DNA of 25,014 nucleotides, taken from contig BFEA01000445.1 in the NCBI GenBank assembly GCA_003427395.1, forward strand, positions 716,901 through 741,914, in the 5' to 3' direction. How positions within the stretch are numbered: position 1 is the first letter of the stretch; each line of letters starts with the position of its first letter. Under the pieces are notes generated by a model. That model saw nothing but the letters and a program-made list of their open reading frames with translations. It made no database searches and was not told where the DNA came from. Position numbers and translations under genes: made by a program. Source of the DNA: Chara braunii. Taxonomy: Eukaryota; Streptophyta; Charophyceae; Charales; Characeae. Below, piece by piece: positions 1-8,982 of the stretch.

Positions 1-28
1 GAACAACTGAATGACTGAACCTGCCGCC

Positions 29-141
29 CTGGACCTAGGCCGAAGTGATATACCGGCCTGGGTCCAGTAGCGGAATAACCTGGTACCGGACCAGGGTCAG
101 GCCGGCGGCCTGAAACTGGTCCGGCCTCACTGCCGGGCCGG
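29..141. repeat. Cluster of four adjacent GC-rich hairpins
   Basis: Seen directly: four inverted repeats lie back to back. Arms 29-42/54-67 pair over 14 bp with one T.G and an 11-nt loop. Arms 79-84/90-95 pair over 6 bp. Arms 97-103/107-113 pair over 7 bp with a 3-nt loop. Arms 116-125/132-141 pair over 10 bp with two T.G pairs. No coding frame covers them. No function is known. They could be a structured RNA or DNA secondary-structure repeats. Confidence 0.6.
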
Positions 142-490
142 AGGGATACCGCTCCATTTCTGTTCCTGGACGTTTACTCCCAAGAGTCCCAACACCCGCT
201 CTTACTTTGGGTGAAATACACCCCCTAATTTCGTTCCCGGGTTGAATTGTTGAGGGGTTCCCGGCCTCATTTTAATTGTCTCCCTTCTTTTATACCCAAA
301 AAAAAAAAAAAAAAAAAAAAAACACCACGCCTTCCGTCCTCGAAGAATCTGAAAAAATACGAGAACGTTCCAAAAAACTCAATGCATGCTTGCACTTTTG
401 ACCTTTCCCACTGAGCTCTGGATGTGATCGCGGTCAGAAGCATACAGCTCTGGCCGCAATTGCCGTCAGATACATTTACGAAAGTGCTTG
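141..490. other. Non-coding stretch with an A-run
   Basis: No gene is recognisable. The stretch holds an uninterrupted A-run at 298-322, which could be an old retroposon tail. A short segment at 458-505 is similar to 6326-6405. Confidence 0.5.
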
Positions 491-635
491 TGTGATAATG
501 ACCTCACAGGCAACCCAGAAAAAAAGCTCACTACCTCTTGTGTGATAATGACCTCACAGGCAACCCAGAAAAAAAACTCACTACCTCTTGTGTGATAATG
601 ACCTCACAGGCAACCCAGAAAAAAAACTCACTACC
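491..635. repeat. 50-bp tandem direct repeat, 2.9 copies
   Basis: Units begin at 491, 541 and 591 with TGTGATAATGACCTCACAGG and have an exact 50-bp period. Copies 1 and 2 differ at only one base in the A-rich part (G versus A). Copy 3 ends at about 635. The near identity implies a recent duplication or an assembly duplication. Confidence 0.9.
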
Positions 636-864
636 GAGCTAATCAACCGCTTCACACCACTGCCGCTAGCAACCATCGCATATGACCAACCGGACCTCGT
701 GCGCTGGCAGTACAACCCTGCAAAAACTGGTGCCATATCCACTAGATTATTCCTTTTCCTTCTCTCTACTATTGCCGTACCCTCAACCTCTTCAACCATA
801 AATGCTACAAGCCTGCACATAATATAATATCCATTATAGCCCTACTTCTGGTGCATCACTCTAC

Positions 865-867
<3 letters not shown>
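636..867. other. Non-coding spacer
   Basis: I see no gene, RNA or repeat between the 50-bp tandem repeat and the microsatellite. The short open frames here have no recognisable protein character. Confidence 0.4.
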
Positions 868-934
<67 letters not shown>

Positions 935-1067
935 CCGTCCTACGTGTGTGTGTACGGAGGTGTGTGTGGGTGTGTGGGTGTGTGGGTGTGTGTGAGAGAG
1001 AGAGAGCGAGTGCGTAGGTGTGTGTGTGTGAGAGAGAGAGAGAGCGAGTGCGTAGGTGTGTGTGTGT

Positions 1068-1118
<51 letters not shown>

Positions 1119-1147
1119 TGCGTAGTGGGGTGTGTGTGTGTGTGTGT

Positions 1148-1206
<59 letters not shown>

Positions 1207-1208
1207 CG

Positions 1209-1294
<86 letters not shown>

Positions 1295-1320
1295 GCACAC
1301 GCACACACAAACACACACGC
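868..1320. repeat. Compound CT/CA - GT/GA microsatellite and minisatellite
   Basis: The block starts with (CT)n at about 869-896, followed by (CA)n at 897-931. It then switches to repeated modules of (GT)n-(GA)n, three of them separated by the 12-mer GCGAGTGCGTAG at 1006-1017, 1044-1055 and 1114-1125 and one by a degenerate version near 1204. It ends in (GA)n and CGCACAC-type sequence. CT-CA is the reverse complement of TG-AG, so the block is one large imperfect inverted repeat. All open frames across it are simple-repeat artefacts. Confidence 0.95.
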
Positions 1321-2128
1321 AGAGGCTATGCACATTGCACAGTCATGCGAAATCAGTGCGAGTGACAAATGGCCGTCTCTTGTGTGTCCACTCCAGAGGG
1401 TATGATGAATTTGCAGAGAGATGGAGGATGTTAGAAAAGCCATCAAGGCATGACCGGCATTACTGAAAGGGTTTAAGGGTGAACAAGGCCATTTACCCTG
1501 GTCACTGGACACCTGTCTCTGGAACCCTTTATCACCGCCAGGAAGTATATCACGAATCCTCTGAGTCTCTGACCATAGGGAGCTCGTTGAATCAGCCTCG
1601 GGAATTTTTTTGACCTAGAAGAAATGAACTGAATCGCAGAAAAAAAAAGAAAAATAAATAAAAATTGTTGCTTACTTTCTGTCCTCGACTAGAGTCTACA
1701 ATGGAGCAACAAACGAAAATGCACCTGCCCTTCAGTTTCTTTCTTTTTTTTTTTTTTTTTCCCGTTTCGGAAAAACCTGGAAATAAAGGTAACGACGAAA
1801 GTCCTCACACATACCTTTCCCCAAGTTCCTTATCCGTTTGGCGAGAACAAATATATATACAGGATAATACAGCCCCTCGTTTGTTGTCCTCTTCTCTCTC
1901 TGCCTACGGTTTACTGGGCAGTTCTGTTTGTGACGATATATATATATATATTTGCAAGTTTGGCTAAAAATAGATGAGACTCATCAGATGACAGAGTGGT
2001 AAGCGTTTATCTGAGTTTTCGGCATTTGGCTAAAAATATATCAGAAGTGCAGTACATGTTGTGATCCGCGGGTGCGTCGGGCTGCAAATGATATTCACGA
2101 TAGGGGTCAACTGCGGGCGAGATCTCAC
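1321..2128. other. Non-coding stretch
   Basis: No gene is recognised. The stretch holds a T-run at about 1745-1760, a (TA)n tract at about 1936-1951, and a direct repeat of TTTGGCTAAAAATA at about 1960 and 2026. Confidence 0.45.
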
Positions 2129-2237
2129 TACCGTCTTGCCCCGAACATAACGCACCCTAAAAATGAATGTATACAAGCTATATTTCCGGCCAGATACAGC
2201 CAAAATGAGGGTGCGTTGTGTTCAGGGAAAGACGGTA
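2129..2237. repeat. Foldback element with 30-bp inverted arms
   Basis: The left arm (2129-2158) and right arm (2208-2237) are reverse complements at 27 of 30 positions, and one of the three differences is a T.G pair. The inner spacer is 49 bp. No target-site duplication is obvious. The 109-bp hairpin could be a small MITE-like or foldback element, or a hairpin RNA gene. A partial relative of the left arm (CCCCGAATATAACGCGC) occurs near 3386. Confidence 0.65.
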
Positions 2238-2532
2238 CCAAACAGGATTGCATTTAGCGCCTGAGAGAGGCTGAGACCGTGTGTGTTCTACAATCAATTT
2301 GGTTCAATTACGATTGTCTGTGCTGCTTCAAAGAAAATCCCAGATTCTTCAGCAGCCAATGGAATTGAATCCGCTCCTTTTTGATAGTGGGACCTCGCAC
2401 CGGGAAAGCTTGCTTGCTCGACCCTTGGAGCCTTGTCTGGCGCAGCCCAACAAACAAGAAAACGAAAAACACGACGAAAACCTAAGCTACTGTATTCCGT
2501 GGAGACACGCAAACATGCCATGGCCAGGCACT
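2238..2532. other. Non-coding spacer
   Basis: No protein-like frame, RNA or repeat is recognised between the foldback element and the next microsatellite. Confidence 0.4.
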
Positions 2533-3580
<1,048 letters not shown>

Positions 3581-3620
3581 TTCATTGACTCTCGACTTGT
3601 CTCTACATCAGCAACAGTCA

Positions 3621-3686
<66 letters not shown>

Positions 3687-3746
3687 AACTCTTAACGTGT
3701 TCCGACATGGGCAACAGTTACTCTTCTTTTTCTTAGTCAGTCAAAC

Positions 3747-3809
<63 letters not shown>

Positions 3810-3949
3810 CATTAACTCGTAACTTGTTCCGACATGAGCAACAGTTACTCTTCTTTTACTGAGTCAGTGAGACAACTCTCTCTCTCCNTAACTCGTAACT
3901 TGTTCCGACATGAGCAACAGTTACTCTTCTTTTACTGAGTCAGTGAGAC

Positions 3950-4024
<75 letters not shown>

Positions 4025-4102
4025 GCCAGCTGTCATGACCTCCATTAACCCTCTCAACGTTGACCGACAAGATCAACTCCTCTTTTGCTTACGCAGTCAC
4101 CC
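3581..4102. repeat. Composite minisatellite: about 65-bp unit plus (CT)n
   Basis: A unit of the type TTAACTCGTAACTTGTTCCG...ACAGTTACTCTTC...GTCAGT followed by (CT)n occurs about five times, starting near 3581, 3681, 3806, 3889 and 4041. Units 3 and 4 are identical over about 65 bp and are separated by an N at 3888. The last, most diverged copy (4041-4102) ends seven bases from the stop codon of the minus-strand esterase gene, so the array lies in that gene's 3' flank. CT tracts occupy about 3620-3680, 3751-3804 and 3952-4020. Confidence 0.9.
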
Positions 4103-4108
4103 ACGTCA

Positions 4109-5482
4109 TCATATCCCGGTTGGGTACGTCTCGGGTACGTCTACCGCGAACAAGCCACCTGTGGGCTCCAGGGGAATAACTGCATCGCTCTTGTCGAAGT
4201 GCATCACTCCATCAAACTGCCCGCTCAGCTGAGCATAGAAGTAGTGGGTGAGTCCCGCAGCGCTCGCCGCACGATATATCACGCCGATGGCGCGCTCGAG
4301 CCGGCGCTTGCGCAGATCTTCCGCCATCTCCTCGTTCTTGAGGTCTAGGAAGAAGACGGGGCACTCGATTGAATGGAAGAGCGCTTCGTAGCTCTCGGGC
4401 AACGCTGGCCGCACGATCTTCCGCTCCACCGGATCGCCCCAGTCCGACGCAGCAGCCACTGTTCCTTCATACGTGGTCAATCCAATCAAGTAAGAATTGT
4501 CAGAGTACCTCTCCTTAATCAGCTGACCTAGTGTAAGTTCCCCGCGCTTTGTCATCATCTCCATGAAGCGGCCATCACCCACGTGCCAATTGTGCGCCCA
4601 GATCACCGCTTTTGCAGGATGGTGCCCCTTTGCCGTCCGATGAGTCATCAACGCCTCCAGTGTTTCGAACATATGCCCTTCGCGCAAGTTCCAGCCGGCA
4701 TCCCTCCCTTTGAACATCTCTCGGTAATATCGTTCCGCATTCAGCACAAGGCGGGCGTTCATCTCAGCATAGAAGAACCCCTCTTCGTCATTAATGAATC
4801 CGTCCGAACGTGCTTTGGCCATCGCCATGTCTCGCACCTCCATCAACTGCTTAATTGCTTCCTCTTCGCAGTTCTTGCTGGCGGCGTAATTAGTCAGAAG
4901 ACCGTACTGTTGAGGGTCTTCATAGATCTCCTCGAAGCAGCCGTAGCATTGGCGCGCGCTCTTCCCCGCGTCGGGATCCACGCCATCTAGGTAGTTAATG
5001 ACGGCCTCGATCGAGCGATACAGACTGTAGAGATCCAGACCGTAGAACCCGGCGCGCTTCTCCGCCTGCAGGGGGAGATTATGCGCGCGCAACCACTCGA
5101 CAAAGCGGACCACGTCGGTGTTGCGCGACGTCCACGCGGGGAAGCGCTGGAAGTCCACCAGCGCCCGCTCCGCACACGTGTCCTTGCTCTGCTGCTGCAC
5201 GTAGCGATGGACCCGATACGCGTCGGGCCAATCAGCCTCGACGGCCACCGTATTGAACCCTTTCTCCTCGATCAGCTGCTGAGTCAGCTCCGCGCGCGCG
5301 CGGTAAAACTGATGAGTGCCGTGTGTTGCCTCGCCTATCAAGACGATGGACGCATCTCCGATCTTATCCAGTACAGCACCATATCGTTTATCTTCTGCCA
5401 CGTGGACAAGATCGACTAACTGGCGTCGAATCCTGTCCTCAATTCCAGGATCACTGCTGGTCACCGCAGGGTGAAAATCCAT
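4109..5482 (-). CDS. Erythromycin esterase family hydrolase (Ere-like)
   Basis: The frame is intact, 457 residues from Met at 5480-5482 to TGA at 4109-4111. Family hallmarks are visible in order. GEATHG is at residues 50-55, with Glu51 and His54 matching the Glu/His pair of EreB that includes its essential His46. EADWPDAYRVHRYV is at 82-95, RNTDVVRFVEWLRAHN at 120-135 and GFYGLDLYSL at 145-154. AHNWHVGDG is at 296-304, with His297 and His300 matching the second conserved His pair. The C-terminal HYFYAQLSGQFD and HFDKSDAVIPLEP segments are also present. Known members hydrolyse macrolide lactone rings, but most of the family has unknown substrates, so macrolide hydrolysis is not implied. No signal peptide is evident. 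The frame stays open for 59 codons upstream, into hairpin repeats, but similarity begins at this Met. CTTTCAG immediately before the ATG could be a 3' splice site, so an upstream exon is possible. The GC-rich, intronless body suggests bacterial origin (inference). Confidence 0.9.
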   Translation of the reverse strand: MDFHPAVTSSDPGIEDRIRRQLVDLVHVAEDKRYGAVLDKIGDASIVLIGEATHGTHQFYRARAELTQQLIEEKGFNTVAVEADWPDAYRVHRYVQQQSKDTCAERALVDFQRFPAWTSRNTDVVRFVEWLRAHNLPLQAEKRAGFYGLDLYSLYRSIEAVINYLDGVDPDAGKSARQCYGCFEEIYEDPQQYGLLTNYAASKNCEEEAIKQLMEVRDMAMAKARSDGFINDEEGFFYAEMNARLVLNAERYYREMFKGRDAGWNLREGHMFETLEALMTHRTAKGHHPAKAVIWAHNWHVGDGRFMEMMTKRGELTLGQLIKERYSDNSYLIGLTTYEGTVAAASDWGDPVERKIVRPALPESYEALFHSIECPVFFLDLKNEEMAEDLRKRRLERAIGVIYRAASAAGLTHYFYAQLSGQFDGVMHFDKSDAVIPLEPTGGLFAVDVPETYPTGI

Positions 5483-5521
5483 CTGAAAGTTTGTCCTCCT
5501 CGCTTCCGAAACAGCAAGTAC

Positions 5522-5910
5522 AAAATTACCATCGTAAAAAATTGTTTCCCAACAGCAAATACATTTACCGCAGTAAGTGCCTACCACAGTAACTATGTTC
5601 CATCGTAGACACTGGCGCCAGCCACCCCTGAGCTTCCAATCAGCAAGTTCAGTTATCACAGTAAATGTTTTCAGTTAGCAGAGTAAATTGACCACAGTAA
5701 ATTTCTTCAGTCAGCATAGTAAAGTTACCACAGTAAATGATTTCAGTTAGCAGAGTAAATTTACCGCAGTAAATTTCTTCGGTCACCAAAGTAAATTTAC
5801 CACAGTAAATTTCTTCAGTCAGCAAAGTTACCACAAGAAATGTTTTCAGTCAGCAAAGTAAATTTACCACAGTAAGTGCCTTGAGTTACCACAGTAACTC
5901 TGTTCTATCT
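5522..5910. repeat. Tandem array of TTAC-loop-GTAA hairpins
   Basis: At least eight copies of a small hairpin are interleaved with TTTCTTCAGTCAGCAAAGTA-type linker, with a spacing of roughly 20-45 bp. Clear examples are 5526-5537 (loop CATC), 5562-5579 (7-bp stem, loop CGCA, one T.G), 5757-5776 (8-bp stem, loop CGCA), 5793-5812 (8-bp stem, loop CACA) and 5883-5900 (7-bp GAGTTAC/GTAACTC, loop CACA). Arms differ between copies but remain paired. Both ends (about 5562-5610 and 5868-5915) share a GTAAGTGCCT...CACAGTAACT...TGTTC segment. The array sits directly upstream of the minus-strand esterase gene, in its probable promoter or 5' leader. The periodic peptide encoded on the minus strand is a by-product. 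Confidence 0.75.
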
Positions 5911-6630
5911 TGCACGCCGCTCTGCGGCCAATCACCCTTGAATGAGACCACGAGCACCTCAGGGGGCTAAAAAAAAAAAAAAACCTTGAACGGAATGGCA
6001 AACGGAAATGCTAACGGAATTCACAACCGGAATAGCAATGGAGTTCCAGAAAAAAAGAATTCACACTTCCCCTTGATAGAGATAGATAGAACGCTCTCAA
6101 TCTGCTGCCACGTAAGCAGGATAATGACGCCAACTCACAACCGTGAAGTCAAAGCAACAGAGTTGAGGATCTGCTTCCTTGTGGCGCGTAATGGCTATGG
6201 CTGATGCCAAGTTTCGCGGATGAGTCGGCTTGATCGTTCAAGATTTTTCACTGCAGCAACAATTACTCCTGCTGCGAGATGTGGGCATACTCCCCGAAGA
6301 ACCTCTTCAACTTCTCTGTGGAGGTAATTGCCGTCAGGTGCATCCCGCCGTGGTCGGAAAGGCGGCCGCATACATCCACGAAAGTCTCAGTGTGAGTACG
6401 CCCTCATTAAATAGCACTGGTGGGTGGATGTATGATTGATACCACGCTGTGCGTGGGGGCCCAGCCAGGAGGGCGGGCGTTCCGCCGAAGAAGACGACGC
6501 CCGACTGCCCCTGCCGCCCGAGACAAGGTACAGCGAGTGTGGAAGGGGAGAACGTCGAGTTTTTTTTTTTTTTTTTTTGCTCTATTCTTCTCTCAATTTC
6601 ACCTCGCACTACCTACCTACCACCACTACT
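5911..6630. other. Non-coding stretch
   Basis: No gene is recognised. It contains an A-run at about 5971-5983, an AACGGAA-rich stretch at about 5988-6035, a copy of the 458-505 segment at 6326-6405 (with an extra 32 bp at 6338-6369), and a T-run at about 6561-6578. Confidence 0.45.
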
Positions 6631-6691
6631 AATTGTAGGCATCCCCCCCCCCCCCCAAAAAAAAAAAAAAAAAAAAAGAAACTGTAGGCAT
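6631..6691. mobile_element. C14-A21 tract between 12-bp direct repeats
   Basis: AATTGTAGGCAT at 6631-6642 and AACTGTAGGCAT at 6680-6691 match at 11 of 12 positions. They flank an insert made only of C14 (6643-6656), A21 (6657-6677) and GA. This looks like a target-site duplication around a retroinsertion consisting of little more than its poly(A) tail. Slippage in a pre-existing duplication is the alternative. Confidence 0.45.
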
Positions 6692-8200
6692 ACGGGGAAC
6701 CCCGTAGCAGCCAGAAGCGTGTTCACGAGCGAACATGCGGGGGCTTCTCCGGACCTGCAGGTGGGCGTCCAGTTGGGATAATTGGTAGAAAGAGCCCACG
6801 CCAAAACAGTTCCGGTTATTTTCGATTATAGAAACATGCCGGTGTTTTCCTGAGTAGCAAGGATACTGTACGGTCACAGATTTGCTTTGCAATTTTTTCT
6901 TTCTTTTTGGGAAAAAAACAAAACAGTTCCGGTTACCGGCGACATCAGAGGGCCCGAAAAGTCACGGGAAGGGGCGGCGGCCGCCGGAGCGTTAGCGCTG
7001 CGCCGCTATTCAAATTTTTACCGCGAGCAGCGCTAGGGTGAAATTTACCGTTCCAGGCGTAGCAGCGTTAGGGCTAGCGACTCTCCCAGCCGCCGTGAGT
7101 GGAGGGAGGCGACGCGCCATCGATCGTTCTATCCCCATCGCCACTTTCGCCCTGCTAGGTCATGGGCTATGGCCTCTAACCCGCGAAAAAATGCTGTGGC
7201 CCCACCTCCCTCTTGACTGGGGGAGGGAGCGCCTTTGTGCTCCGGAGCCACGGCATCCTGCCAGCCCCGCATCACCTGTCACCATTCACCATTCACCATT
7301 CACCTTTCACCATCCACCATACACTATCAATTAGCTCGTTTCCAGTTACCTCTCACTCTCATTGACCGCCCATCTCTTGGGCCAATCGAGAAGCAAACCC
7401 GTCCTGGCCGCTGAAGGCGGCCAGGATGATTTACGCTGAACAAAGGTTACCACGATTGGTGAATTGTCACTGCAAGGCCGGGATGAACCATATGACTTGA
7501 GACTTGAGCGATCGGGAAACAGCAGCGGAGGTTCTATCCAGTGAAGACGGGCGGAAGCAGTGACACTGACGGCGGACCGGCACAGTCGAAGAGCAGGAAC
7601 GACCGTGAGCCTCCCAAGCAGGGGGAAAGTCCAACACATGGCTGGCAGGGATCGTACGTCGTAGGACGAGAGAGATCGAGTAGACAATTGGCCGATGTTT
7701 TAATCAGGGAATACGGGCAGATACATCGTTGTCGACGACTGACCAATACAGTCGTTAGAACAAACAGACGTGGACATTGCGCACTGGGAGAATGCTCAGG
7801 AGGCGGACTCTGATTCATCTGTGACAAGAGGGAATAGCCTCTACATAGTTAGGAACCCTTTTCAACTAAGGACATCTTGCATCGTCGCAGCTGTGGCGAT
7901 TGGGTGAATTTAGTCGGAAGGACGATGAAAATAATTCGCTTATATCGCGAACTTCGCACGAAGCTGATCTCCTCCTAGGACGAGCGAGGAATGTAACTTG
8001 GTGGTCGGTCGGACAAGCTGCAGCATTCAAGCCTCTCTTACCGCGTACGGTGCCTAGGTAACGCTCACTTTACCCAGGTTACTGTCGGTAGTACTTTCAA
8101 ACCGCAGCAAGCTGAGACGTTGTCCGAGTAGTCGTGAATTGAAGAAGGCGACGGGCTGTAACACGCCCTACTCCTACGTGGTCGTGGCCCGCATCTGCTA
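6692..8200. other. Non-coding stretch
   Basis: No credible gene is seen. At 6992-7001/7027-7036 there is a 10-bp inverted repeat (TTAGCGCTGC/GCAGCGCTAG). At 7012-7038 and 7041-7073 there is a diverged direct repeat (AAATTT..ACCG...AGCAGCGYTAGGG). At about 7279-7325 there is a CACCATT simple repeat. Open frames of 60-110 codons lack recognisable domains. Confidence 0.4.
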
Positions 8201-8209
8201 GACAATGAG
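8201..8209. repeat. Candidate left target-site duplication of the LINE
   Basis: GACAATGAG here is repeated exactly at 16116-16124, immediately after the A20 tail of the LINE. The coincidence of a 9-mer next to the tail with one upstream of ORF1 supports it as the duplicated target. Part of it could still be chance. Confidence 0.55.
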
Positions 8210-8982
8210 AACGGAGCCACGGATCCCCGACAACGTTATTCACACCGTCGCCATACATCCTTCTTTCCTCTACATCACACACACCCCTTGCCAACTTACC
8301 AATAAACGCTTCCTGGACGCTCCCAACGGCTAGGATATTGGTAATCCAACAAAATCAGCCAAGTATGTCGAATGACGGAGGGGGAAGAATTTAGAAGAAT
8401 TCAAGTCTGAATAGTGGGGATCGATTGAACCTAGCCGGAGAGGAGAGTGAATGTTCAAATACGCTGAGAGATTCGGGCTAAGGTAATTCACTCGCGACAA
8501 CATACCGACGAACTTTCGGTCATATCAAGATCTTAGGGACTGTAGCTTAGGGTAAGATACTAGGCGAGCACCGTTCTGCGTAGTGCTGTCAGACATCTTG
8601 GAGGTATAAAAGTAGGGCCGACAAAGGGTCAGGTACGCATTCACGAGGCAAGCCATGGACAATCTCTCAGGCCACAAGTTATCGTGTCGAAACCAGTCGG
8701 CCAACAGGAACATAAGGGGAACCGGACCGCTACAGGTGTAACACAAGTGTTCTCCAGAGAAATGTTGTTTTGATACGACTGCTTCGAGAGATGCTTCAAG
8801 AGTTGTTCTTTCAAGCTAGCCAGAATATTACTCGCTGACTCAGGTATAATTCCCATGCATTTGAACCTGCATACGAACACGAAAGAAGATTAATTACAAG
8901 CTTCTTTCTGTCGGAAGTGTTTAACGTCCTTCACTTCTTCCATTCTTAAATTAAGAGTCTTATCTCGTAATCTTATCAGGAT

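Noticed and set aside
851-1512. Long open frames across the microsatellites on both strands
   Set aside because: Translations are pure dipeptide repeats (SL, HT, RE, CV) that arise from CT/CA/GA/GT tracts. They are not proteins.
4109-5482. Bacterial contamination as the source of the esterase gene
   Set aside because: The gene is embedded between eukaryotic simple repeats, and its 3' flank is itself part of the CT minisatellite. Not fully excluded without spanning reads.
5483-5659. In-frame 59-codon N-terminal extension of the esterase
   Set aside because: It translates the hairpin repeat, is Cys-rich and shows no family similarity. The Met at 5482 starts where homology starts.
5649-5834. 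Minus-strand frame with a periodic TEEIYCGKFTLL-type peptide
   Set aside because: It is a by-product of the tandem hairpin repeat having a length near a multiple of three. No start context or other coding sign is present.
7041-7080. TTAGGG words as telomeric repeat
   Set aside because: There are only isolated occurrences within a diverged direct repeat and no tandem TTAGGG or TTTAGGG array.
8605-8611. TATAAAA as a host gene promoter
   Set aside because: No host gene follows. It lies within the presumed 5' region of the dead LINE and may be chance.
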